64,000 nt of DNA from an uncultured Opitutia bacterium (GTDB lineage: Bacteria; Verrucomicrobiota; Verrucomicrobiia; Opitutales; Opitutaceae): contig CAIRCN010000020.1 in the NCBI GenBank assembly GCA_903877135.1, positions 124,001 through 188,000 on the forward strand, in the 5' to 3' direction. Positions 1 to 7,548 of this stretch are shown here, in pieces; position 1 is the first letter of the stretch; each line of letters opens with the position of its first letter. The notes beneath the pieces are model-generated. The model was not told the DNA's origin. It did no database searches and saw nothing but the letters and a program-made list of their open reading frames with translations. A program made the position numbers and the translations under genes.

Positions 1-890
1 GCAGCCGCATTTCCCTCCCAGACTACCTCGCCAAGCACGGCATCCCCGGCCTCAGCGAAATCGACACCCGCGCCCTCACGAAAAAACTCCGCGTCGACGG
101 CGCGATGAAGTCCTGTCTCAGCACGCTCCCCATCAGCGACGAGGAGGCGGTCGCCCGGGCCCGCGCCTGGCGCGACATGGCCGGCAGCGACTACGTGAAG
201 GACGTCACCTGCCGTGAGCCCTACCTCTGGCGCGCCGATTCCGCGGAAAACTTCAACGCCGCCTACATGCCCGTCGGCACCACGATGAACGCGCCCGCCA
301 CACCGGCGATTAAATTCCGCGTCGCCGCCTTCGACTACGGCGCGAAGCACACCATTTTTCGCAAACTCGTTCGTCACGGCTTCGAAGTGCAGGTTTTCCC
401 CGCTACCGCGACCCACGAGCAAATCCGCGAGCACGCGCCCGACGCCGTTTTCCTCTCCAACGGTCCCGGCGACCCCGCCGCCCTACCCTACATTCACAAA
501 ACCGTCACCGGCCTGCTGCCTGACTTCCCAATCTTCGGCATCTGTCTCGGGCACCAAATGCTCACGCACGCGCTCGGCGGCACGACGTTCAAGCTCAAGT
601 TCGGTCACCGCGGCGGCAACCAGCCCGTGAAGAACTTCGAGACCGGCAAAGTCTCCATCACCGCGCAAAACCACGGCTTCGCCACCGACCCGAAATCACT
701 CGATAAAACCGGCGCGAAAGTCACCGAGATCAACCTCAACGACCAGACCGTCGAAGGCCTGCGCCACACGACGCTCCCGATCTTCAGCGTGCAATACCAC
801 CCCGAAGCCGCCCCCGGCCCGAACGACGCCGACCCGCTCTTCACCGATTTTTACCGAATGGTCGAAGCCCGCAAAGCCGGGAAGGTTTAA
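1..890 (+). CDS. carA: Carbamoyl-phosphate synthase small subunit (3' part)
   Basis: The gene begins before the window; the open frame runs from base 3 to the TAA at 888-890. The protein is the glutamine amidotransferase subunit of carbamoyl-phosphate synthase, which hydrolyses glutamine and passes ammonia to CarB for arginine and pyrimidine synthesis in the cytoplasm. The visible part holds the end of the N-terminal CPSase domain (GLSEIDTRALTKKLR, GAMK) and the whole class I amidotransferase domain: the NGPGDP oxyanion motif, the nucleophile Cys in FGICLGHQ (codon 543-545) and the catalytic His/Glu in QYHPEAAPG. CarB is not in the window. The family assignment is secure; only the start is missing. 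Confidence 0.96.
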   Translation, partial: SRISLPDYLAKHGIPGLSEIDTRALTKKLRVDGAMKSCLSTLPISDEEAVARARAWRDMAGSDYVKDVTCREPYLWRADSAENFNAAYMPVGTTMNAPATPAIKFRVAAFDYGAKHTIFRKLVRHGFEVQVFPATATHEQIREHAPDAVFLSNGPGDPAALPYIHKTVTGLLPDFPIFGICLGHQMLTHALGGTTFKLKFGHRGGNQPVKNFETGKVSITAQNHGFATDPKSLDKTGAKVTEINLNDQTVEGLRHTTLPIFSVQYHPEAAPGPNDADPLFTDFYRMVEARKAGKV

Positions 891-927
891 TCTGGCCTTT
901 GCTAGGTTTCGGTTCGAGGAATCGAGC

Positions 928-1263
928 ATGAGCTCTCCTGAAATCGTCTTTGATTCGGAGGACATCGCGAAGAATAAGGTTTTCGCCGTCCTCGCCTACA
1001 TCTGGATTTTGTTTCTCATCCCGCTCCTTGCCGCGAAGGACTCGAAGTTTGCGCGCTTTCACGCCTATCAAGGCGTGGCCCTATTCGTGACTTGGGTAGT
1101 CGTCGGCGTGATCGACCGTCTGCTGCCCTACAGCCTGAGCGGCATCGGTTGGCTGCTCTCGGTTGGTCTGTTCGTGCTAATGGTCATCGGCATCATCAAC
1201 GCCGCCCAGGGCCGTGGACGCCAGCTGCCGGTTATTGGGGGCTTCCTGCAGCCCGACCGCTGA
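928..1263 (+). CDS. Small DUF4870/Tic20-like membrane protein
   Basis: A 111-residue protein with three hydrophobic segments (about residues 20-38, 50-66 and 72-92). The motif with ARFHAYQGVALF after the first membrane span and the NAAQGR segment near the end match the DUF4870/Tic20-like family of small inner-membrane proteins, whose function is unknown. A GAGGA ribosome site at 916-920 lies 7 bases before the ATG, supporting this start. It follows carA by 37 bases on the same strand but has no obvious link to it. Confidence 0.75.
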   Translation: MSSPEIVFDSEDIAKNKVFAVLAYIWILFLIPLLAAKDSKFARFHAYQGVALFVTWVVVGVIDRLLPYSLSGIGWLLSVGLFVLMVIGIINAAQGRGRQLPVIGGFLQPDR

Positions 1264-1284
1264 GCGCCGGGCAGACCGCCCGCG

Positions 1285-3405
1285 CTAATCCAATTCGACG
1301 GCACCATTGCGCGTGATTTTCAACACGCGCTCCCGACCCAGATGCTGCAATCGCACCGTCGCCGGATAGGCGTCGGCTGGCAGCACGGGATTCGCCGTCA
1401 CGCCACGCAAAGTCAGTTCGATCCCCAGCAGCCACCTCGGCAACGCGCACGCAACCAGTCCCTGATCAGCCAGAAACGGCTCGGCCGCGATCGGTTCGTA
1501 GGAAGGAAATTCCTTCGGAATCATCACGGCCTGCACCACGGTGCGGCTCGGCTGCCCGGAAAAATCCCAATAGTTGGAGCCCTCAACCAGCGCCGTGGCG
1601 GCGAAGCGCGCCAGCAGTTTCCACCACGCCGCCAGCGCCTCGTCGATGCAGCCCACCTTCACGAGCGCGCCAATCCAGTGGTAATTCCACGAGGCGAGAC
1701 AGCCGCCGTTCATAGTCTCGCCAAAGCGCGTGACGTCGGCGTCAAACCTGCGCCGCATGAACGAAAATTCCTCTGCGTCGTAGAGATTTGTCTGAATCGA
1801 AAAACAGTTTTCCCACGCCGGCCCGAGTTCGAGCCGGCGCGCCAGCACGGCATCGACGATGCGCCGTGCGCGGTCTGCCGACACCATGCCCGCCACGACC
1901 GCCATGAGCTGCGGCGGGGCGTAGAGGAAAAATCGAGGCACACCCTGCAGATCGATCCAGTCAGCGTAATAGCCGCGTTCTTCGCTCCAGAAATCGCGGT
2001 CGTATTTTTCGCGCAGCGCTTCGGCCTGCGCGGTGATCGCAGGAATTTCGTTGGCGTGGCCCAGCCATTCGGCGACCTCCGCGGCAGCGCGCAGCGCCAT
2101 CCACGCGAGCACGTTGACATAGCCGATGTGGCCGTCGCGCGAAATCCAGTCCCAGTAGTCATTCCCCTCGTCGCGTGTCGCGCAGATCATCCCGCGCCCC
2201 TCCGCGATCTGGCGATTAATCTGCTCCAGTGCGCAACGTCCGCCGCGCCAGAGCCGTTCACCCAACTCGCGATCGCCTGTCAGCAGCAGCACATCGCGCA
2301 GGCAGAGCAGGAACGAAGTGTAGAGATCGAGCGACGTCGAACTCTGGTAACCCGGTCCTACGGTTCCATCGCGCACAAGGTGATCCGCCATGCGCGTAAC
2401 CTCGTCGCACAGCACGCGCTGCACATCAGTGCTGTCCGGCCCGAGCGCACCGCCCGGCACGCCAAACCGCAGCATCTCCGCGTGCATATAACGGCACAGC
2501 AGCGCCACGTAGCCCGATGGACAGTTGCCCAGCCGCCAATCGTGCGTGTCGGCCATGATGCCGCAGTTCGCATAGACATCAAAAAAACGGCGGTTCGTGG
2601 CGGCGGCTTCCTGCCACGCGCCACCGAGCGCAACCTCCAACCCCACACCCGTCGCCGACGCAACCGGCTCGAGCGTTAACCGCGTCTCGACCACCTCGCC
2701 TGCCCGCCGCGTGACTACCTCCGAAGCGTCGCACCACGAACTCTGGCCCAGCATCGACGCAAAATTGGTGATCTCGCCCTTCTTGAGGTGATGCGAAACC
2801 GTCACGCGCAAATCGCCATTTGGCCCCGCATGCGAGAGCAGTTTCGCCATCGCCCAACCGCCGGCCATCGTTCGCGTGTGGCGGGTCGTCAGCGTCGTGC
2901 TCTCGGGCCCGAGAATGCTACCCGAGCCATAGAACGCGTCCTTCGCCATGCCGCGCTCCCAGAGCTGAAACACCGTCGCCTCGCCCCACAAAGCCTGCGC
3001 CGCGAAAAACAGCCCCGGTGCAAACGCATCCGCCAGCACCGTCTCCCGCCGCCACGTTTGCCGGATCGTCCACTCCAGCTTCGCGCCATCGAGCCGTAGC
3101 CGCCATTGCTCATCCGCATCCCCGTAGCCGATGCCGTTGAGCCCGGCCTCGGTCTCGCTGACCGTGCCGACTTCCGCAGACCCGGACGACGAACTCAGCC
3201 ACCAAGCGCCCGCGACGTCCACGTAGCCGCTTTGTCCGCTGGTTGGCCCGGTGAGCGGCAGGTGCGAAGAAATCGGCGTGCCGGTCTTCAGCAGATTCGC
3301 GCACCATTGAGAGCCGCCGTGGGCGTCGAAGCCGAGTGCCGCCAGCTGCGGCCGCGCGGGATCAAGCACGACTTTCCAGAATGGGTTTTGGAGTCTGATC
3401 GGCAT
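1285..3405 (-). CDS. Six-hairpin glycosidase-like protein
   Basis: A 706-residue protein without signal peptide or membrane span, so probably cytoplasmic. The first ~260 residues look like an all-beta domain; from about 290 to 650 the pattern of aromatic and acidic helices (DLYTSFLLCLRDV, NDYWDWISRDGHIGYVN, NGGCLASWNYHW, EGSNYWDFSG) is that of an (alpha/alpha)6 six-hairpin glycosidase such as the MGH1-like/GH63/trehalase clan. The substrate cannot be told from sequence; Asp/Glu residues in the NDYWDW and AWENCF regions are candidate catalytic groups. It stands alone, divergent from the next gene across ~120 bases. It could instead be a phosphorylase-like or rhamnosidase-like member of the same fold. 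Confidence 0.7.
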   Translation of the reverse strand: MPIRLQNPFWKVVLDPARPQLAALGFDAHGGSQWCANLLKTGTPISSHLPLTGPTSGQSGYVDVAGAWWLSSSSGSAEVGTVSETEAGLNGIGYGDADEQWRLRLDGAKLEWTIRQTWRRETVLADAFAPGLFFAAQALWGEATVFQLWERGMAKDAFYGSGSILGPESTTLTTRHTRTMAGGWAMAKLLSHAGPNGDLRVTVSHHLKKGEITNFASMLGQSSWCDASEVVTRRAGEVVETRLTLEPVASATGVGLEVALGGAWQEAAATNRRFFDVYANCGIMADTHDWRLGNCPSGYVALLCRYMHAEMLRFGVPGGALGPDSTDVQRVLCDEVTRMADHLVRDGTVGPGYQSSTSLDLYTSFLLCLRDVLLLTGDRELGERLWRGGRCALEQINRQIAEGRGMICATRDEGNDYWDWISRDGHIGYVNVLAWMALRAAAEVAEWLGHANEIPAITAQAEALREKYDRDFWSEERGYYADWIDLQGVPRFFLYAPPQLMAVVAGMVSADRARRIVDAVLARRLELGPAWENCFSIQTNLYDAEEFSFMRRRFDADVTRFGETMNGGCLASWNYHWIGALVKVGCIDEALAAWWKLLARFAATALVEGSNYWDFSGQPSRTVVQAVMIPKEFPSYEPIAAEPFLADQGLVACALPRWLLGIELTLRGVTANPVLPADAYPATVRLQHLGRERVLKITRNGAVELD

Positions 3406-3526
3406 GGGAGGTGCTCCAATCCGACGGCGAACCGGGCCGAATTCAAGTCCGCATCAACTCCAGCCCCAATTGGCCGCCCAGTCGGCCGCACTTGCCCGGG
3501 CGGCGGCATTGATCCATATCAGCGCC

Positions 3527-4117
3527 GTGAAAAAAGCCCTCGCTCTCGTCGTCCTGCTGGCCGTGGCGTGGCTCTGGCTGCACGAGCCTGCGGCGAAGTG
3601 GCGCGGCATCCCGGCGCCCAACGACCCCGTGCAGACAGGCGCGCACCTGCCAAAACCGTTTCGCCACGACCGCTACACGGTCACCCCGCTCGCCCGTTAC
3701 GCCGTGACGGCCGTCGTCCTTTCCCGCGAACGCTACCGCTATGACCACGAGGCTGAGTTGGCGCCCGTTGATCTCGCCCTGGGTTGGGGACCGATGTCGA
3801 TCGCCTCGGTCATCAACGATCTCGAAATCAGCCAGTCTGCGCGCTGGTATGAATACCGCCCAAAAGACGAGCCTCCGCTTGATCTGAGCGAGATCGTCTC
3901 GCACTCCGCCAACACGCATTGCCTGCCCGCCAACGACGACGTGCGCGACACCCTACTCTCCGTGCGACGCCATGAGCTTGTAAAACTCCAAGGCTATTTA
4001 GTCGAGATTACATTGCCTGACGGCTATCGCTGGACCTCCTCATTGAGCCGCACCGACACCGGTGGCCATGCCTGCGAGGTGTTTTGGATTACCTCGGCCA
4101 CCCGCTGGTCGCTCTAG
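3527..4117 (+). CDS. Membrane-anchored hypothetical protein
   Basis: The frame is open from an ATG at 3404, but that start would overlap the upstream divergent gene and give a charged, low-information leader. The GTG at 3527 yields VKKALALVVLLAVAWLWLHE, a typical N-terminal membrane anchor or signal, so I start there (196 residues). The remainder is a soluble, presumably periplasmic domain with conserved-looking blocks (ARYAVTAVVLSRERYRYD, LALGWGPMS, HSANTHCLPA, GYLVEITLPDGYRWTSSLSRTDTG). I recall similar unnamed proteins in other bacteria but know no function. Its TAG stop shares the palindrome CTAG with the stop of the convergent kdsB. Confidence 0.75.
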   Translation: MKKALALVVLLAVAWLWLHEPAAKWRGIPAPNDPVQTGAHLPKPFRHDRYTVTPLARYAVTAVVLSRERYRYDHEAELAPVDLALGWGPMSIASVINDLEISQSARWYEYRPKDEPPLDLSEIVSHSANTHCLPANDDVRDTLLSVRRHELVKLQGYLVEITLPDGYRWTSSLSRTDTGGHACEVFWITSATRWSL

Positions 4118-4857
4118 CCCAGCCACTGCTCGAATTTTTTAGCATCCTCCCGCGTGTCGACGCCAATGGTCGGGTCCCCGGTGATCGCGCAGGCGATGTC
4201 GTAGCCGTTTTCGAGCACGCGCAGTTGCTCAAGTTTTTCCACCACCTCGTAGCGACCGGGAGGCAATTTCGCGAATTTCTCCAGCAGGTCCGCCTGATAG
4301 GCGTAGAGGCCGAGGTGTTTGTAGCAGGGGTTGGACTGCACCCAGGCGTCGTCGATGGTCAGTCCGAGGTCGCGCGAGAACGGCATGCGCGAACGCGAGA
4401 AATACAGTGCCCGCCCGTCGCGCCGCATCACGACTTTCACTTGGTTGGTGTTGTAAAAATCGACCACGCGCCTGAACGGCGTGACCAGCGTCGCCATCGG
4501 GGCACCACCCGCCAGCAACCCCGCCAGCGCCCGGAGCTGAGCCCCCGTCACCAGCGGTTCGTCGGCCTGGACATTGATGACGTGGTCGGCCCGCACCGTG
4601 CGGTTGGCCTGGGCAATGCGGTCGGTGCCGCTTGCGTGTGCCGGGTCGGTCATGATCGCCTGAAATCCCGCGTCAACCACGCATTCGCGCAACAACTCGT
4701 GGTCCACCGCGAACCACAGGGGGAATTCCGGTGCCTCGCGGGCGATCCGCTCTGCCACCCACAGCAGCAACGGCCGGTCCTTGATTTTGTGCAAAAGCTT
4801 GCGCGGGAAGCGGGTAGACTCAAGCCGACATGGCACGATGATAGCTGTGGTAGTCAT
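4114..4857 (-). CDS. kdsB: 3-deoxy-manno-octulosonate cytidylyltransferase
   Basis: CMP-Kdo synthetase activates Kdo with CTP for attachment to lipid A in LPS synthesis. The protein opens with TTTAIIVPCRLESTRFPRKLL, the family's nucleotide-binding start, followed by HASGTDRIAQA, the NVQADEPL metal-binding loop and KHLGLYAYQ near residues 185-195. The ATG at 4857 is chosen because homologues begin right before this motif; an in-frame upstream start at 4893 would add 12 unlikely residues. Its length of 247 residues fits the family. It is divergent from the HPr-like gene and shows that the organism makes a Kdo-containing outer membrane. Confidence 0.94.
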   Translation of the reverse strand: MTTTAIIVPCRLESTRFPRKLLHKIKDRPLLLWVAERIAREAPEFPLWFAVDHELLRECVVDAGFQAIMTDPAHASGTDRIAQANRTVRADHVINVQADEPLVTGAQLRALAGLLAGGAPMATLVTPFRRVVDFYNTNQVKVVMRRDGRALYFSRSRMPFSRDLGLTIDDAWVQSNPCYKHLGLYAYQADLLEKFAKLPPGRYEVVEKLEQLRVLENGYDIACAITGDPTIGVDTREDAKKFEQWLG

Positions 4858-4940
4858 CGACTTGCATGCTGACGACTGGTTTTTAGGTTGCAAGCCGAGC
4901 CCGCATGACGGATTTACGCCGGTTCCATTTCACGCCACCC

Positions 4941-5240
4941 ATGAATCCAAGCGACGCCATACCTTCCGCCCAACAGCTCGTCAAAGAACTGGTGGTGCAG
5001 AATAAGATGGGTATTCACGCCCGTCCCGCCGCCATGATCGTGCGCATCACCAACAAGTTCAAAGCTGAGGTGTTCGTCGAAAAGGACGAGGAGCAAGTCA
5101 ACGGCAAGAGCATCATGGGACTCATGATGTTGGCCGCTGGTAAAGGCTCGAAAGTCAAGTTTCTGGTCACTGGTGACGATGCCGCCGCGATGATCACCGA
5201 GTTGGAGCAGCTCTTCACTCGCAAGTTCGACGAGGCGTAA
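4941..5240 (+). CDS. HPr family phosphocarrier protein
   Basis: A small protein (99 residues from the ATG at 4941; an ATG at 4905 would add 12 residues) of the HPr fold. It carries the phosphorylatable His26 in KMGIHARPAAM and the regulatory serine region GKSIMGLMML (Ser57), so both the PEP-dependent site and the HPr-kinase site appear to be kept. No PTS permease is nearby; such stand-alone HPr proteins usually serve regulation through HPr kinase or nitrogen-type PTS. Neither candidate start has a strong ribosome site. The role is inferred from the family. Confidence 0.9.
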   Translation: MNPSDAIPSAQQLVKELVVQNKMGIHARPAAMIVRITNKFKAEVFVEKDEEQVNGKSIMGLMMLAAGKGSKVKFLVTGDDAAAMITELEQLFTRKFDEA

Positions 5241-5241
5241 T

Positions 5242-5280
5242 CGCGGAAACGAGAAAGCTTTCTGCTTTCGCGGTTCCGCG
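5242..5280. terminator. Hairpin between convergent genes
   Basis: An inverted repeat lies between the stops of the convergent HPr and TatD genes: CGCGGAA at 5242-5248 pairs with TTCCGCG at 5274-5280, and the centre holds the palindrome AGAAAGCTTTCT. There is no long T tract, so it may be a weak bidirectional terminator or simply an mRNA 3' stabilising hairpin. Confidence 0.4.
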
Positions 5281-5283
5281 CGA

Positions 5284-6093
5284 TCAGATCCCGAAAAACC
5301 GCCGCGCATTCGCGGTTGTGGCTTCCGCCAGCGCTTCATAGCTCACTCCGAAGACCTCTTTCGCGCAAAACTCCGCCGTGTGCTGGACGAATGCCGGCTC
5401 GTTCGTCTTGCCCCGGTGCGGCATCGGCGTGAGATAAGGCGCGTCGGTCTCGATCATCAGCCGCCCCAACCCCTGCGCCCTCGCCGCATCGCGGACGATG
5501 CCCGCAGACTTGTAGGTGATCACGCCTGTAAACGACCCAAACCCTCCCCGCCGCGCCAGCTCGGCCATCTCCGCCTCGCCTTCAGTGAAGCAGTGAAAAA
5601 CCACCCGCGTCCAATCGATCCCGCTCGCATCGATCATCTCCACACATTCGTGAAACGCCCCGCGTGAGTGCACGACGACCGGGCATCCAAGTCGTTTCGC
5701 TGTTTCCAGCTGCGCAGCGAATGCCGCCCTCTGCCACGCGAAAATTCGCTCCGCCGCAGTCAGGTCGTCTTTGGGTAGGTGAAACCGGTCCAGCCCGCAT
5801 TCACCGAGAGCCGCCGGTCGCATTAGCGCACTCCTTCCGGACCAAAATGTTTCAATCTGCCGCACTGCCACAGTCCAGTCTTCATCCACCGCGCATGGAT
5901 GCAGCCCAACCGTGTAGTGCACCAACCCGGCATGCTCGCGCGCGAGGCCCCGATACATCTCCCAGTCGTCCAAGCTCGTGCCGATGGTAATCATCGCCTG
6001 CACTCCGGCTTCACGGGCGCGAACGAGGATGTCCGGCAACGCGCCTTTGTGTGCAAACGATTCGAGATGCGTGTGTGTGTCGATGAGGCCCAT
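5284..6093 (-). CDS. TatD family metal-dependent hydrolase/DNase
   Basis: A 269-residue TIM-barrel metallohydrolase of the TatD family (3'-5' DNase or related phosphodiesterase). All metal ligands expected for the family are visible: DTHTHLE at the N terminus, Glu in ALGECGLDRF, His in VVVHSRG, His in VVFHCFTE and Asp in IETDAPYLTP. The length is normal. It converges on the HPr-like gene and has no functional partner nearby, as is usual for this housekeeping family. Confidence 0.93.
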   Translation of the reverse strand: MGLIDTHTHLESFAHKGALPDILVRAREAGVQAMITIGTSLDDWEMYRGLAREHAGLVHYTVGLHPCAVDEDWTVAVRQIETFWSGRSALMRPAALGECGLDRFHLPKDDLTAAERIFAWQRAAFAAQLETAKRLGCPVVVHSRGAFHECVEMIDASGIDWTRVVFHCFTEGEAEMAELARRGGFGSFTGVITYKSAGIVRDAARAQGLGRLMIETDAPYLTPMPHRGKTNEPAFVQHTAEFCAKEVFGVSYEALAEATTANARRFFGI

Positions 6094-6196
6094 GAAAACG
6101 CGTTTCGCGCCTGCTCTGTTTGTCGTTTTCCCGACTCACGAGTCGAGAACGATCAACCAACCCAAGCGCGAACAGGTCAGCGCTGAAACCCCTCGT

Positions 6197-7138
6197 TCAG
6201 CGCGTCTCGATGATCACATCGCCACCGCTGGAGCGTAGTTTCAGAAGCGGGCCGCCGCCATTGACCTTACCCGCGAGGCTACTCTTACCTGAGCCGCCTT
6301 TTTCGATCGTGATGGTCAACCCAGCCGCTTCTACATCTCCGCCACTGGTCGCAGCGTTGAGGTCAAACGCCGCCATTTTGTCCACCGCCACACGGACGCG
6401 TCCACCAGAGGTGCTGAGCCGACAGGCGCCCTTGAGCGCACCGACAATCCCGGCCGTGACATCCCCTCCGCTAGTAGTTGCGTGGAGTGTATTTTCTACC
6501 GACTTGATCGATATATCGCCGCCCGAGGTGTCCAAGTCCGTCGGCCCCACCGCCCGCTCGACGTGGATATTTCCGCCTGAAGTGCTGAGTTTCACAGTTG
6601 CAGCACCTTCGTTCAGGCTCACATCACCACCCGACGAGCCGGCGTCGACTTCCCCAGAGATCCTACCGAGCGAAATATTCCCTCCTGATGTCCGAGCGCG
6701 AACCTTGCCTAACAAGTCGGCAATCTTGATGTCGCCACCAGAGGTCTTGAGCGCGACATTGTAGTTGGCCGGCACTGTCACGGTAAAATCCACCTGCACT
6801 GGTGGCCAGGAACCCCAGTGGATCCCGGGCACACCCTTCTCGTATTTGGTGGTGGCCGTGACGCCTGCGGCATCCTGCGCCATGATGAGCGCGAGTTTCG
6901 CAAGAATCTGGTCAGCCTCTTTGTCTGAGCTAGCACGGATTTTCTCCTTTGCCACGACCATCACGGTAGCCTGGTTCGAGGTGAGGATGCGGATGTCGCC
7001 ACCTTGGGTATCGACGGTGAGTGTTCCACCTGGTTGAACAGAGAAGGACTTTTCGACCGTGCGCTCGATTTTGGCGTGCGCGCAGACAGATGCTAAGGCC
7101 AGCAGGCCGGCTGAGATCAGGAAGGTGTGGGTTTTCAT
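6197..7138 (-). CDS. DUF4097-type beta-strand repeat exported protein
   Basis: The start is set at the ATG at 7138, giving the signal peptide MKTHTFLISAGLLALASVCAHA; the longer frame from 7198 has no export signal at its end. The mature protein (about 290 residues) is a run of beta-turn repeats marked by SGG[DN][IV], roughly eight copies spaced 18-28 residues apart, which is the pattern of DUF4097/DUF4098 putative adhesin proteins and predicts a right-handed beta-solenoid. It is probably periplasmic or surface-exposed. These proteins often sit near envelope-stress regulators, but none is adjacent here. Its function is not known. Confidence 0.85.
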   Translation of the reverse strand: MKTHTFLISAGLLALASVCAHAKIERTVEKSFSVQPGGTLTVDTQGGDIRILTSNQATVMVVAKEKIRASSDKEADQILAKLALIMAQDAAGVTATTKYEKGVPGIHWGSWPPVQVDFTVTVPANYNVALKTSGGDIKIADLLGKVRARTSGGNISLGRISGEVDAGSSGGDVSLNEGAATVKLSTSGGNIHVERAVGPTDLDTSGGDISIKSVENTLHATTSGGDVTAGIVGALKGACRLSTSGGRVRVAVDKMAAFDLNAATSGGDVEAAGLTITIEKGGSGKSSLAGKVNGGGPLLKLRSSGGDVIIETR

Positions 7139-7201
7139 GGAGGATATGCCAAAAACCCGCCGGACCGCGCAAAAGTTACAGGAAAACTGCGGGGTCACCA
7201 G

Positions 7202-7459
7202 CTACACTTTCGCGCTGTTGTCGCACTTAAAGTGCACCTGCGAGCGCCGGAGCTTGTGCGTCCGCAGCGCCGACGTTTGCGCGGGGTCGTGCCGTTGGAT
7301 CAGAAAGCGCCGCTGCTCCTCCGCTTCGGCAGCGGTAGCCAGGGCAGCGAGACATAGCAACGCCTCGGCAGACGTCGCCAGCCGGCTCGCGGGAAAGCGC
7401 GTGTGCGCAGCGAGCCAGCAAACGGTTTCCTGCATCGGATCGGAGTTGGTGAAATTCAT
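7202..7459 (-). CDS. Possible small ORF, weakly supported
   Basis: The 410-base gap between the DUF4097 gene and the Wzc-type gene holds an 85-residue reading frame beginning MNFTNSDPMQETVCWLAAH. It has an Ala-rich helix in the middle but no recognisable domain, and no ribosome site precedes the ATG. Overlapping frames of similar length exist in this stretch, so it may be chance in high-GC DNA. I see no RNA gene, repeat or terminator in the gap. Confidence 0.25.
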   Translation of the reverse strand: MNFTNSDPMQETVCWLAAHTRFPASRLATSAEALLCLAALATAAEAEEQRRFLIQRHDPAQTSALRTHKLRRSQVHFKCDNSAKV

Positions 7460-7548
7460 GCCGGCAACAACAGTCGCACAGGACTTCGCCCAAGGCGAGC
7501 GAACAACCCGCAGCTCCTACCGACCGCAAGGATGCAAAGAACGCGCCC

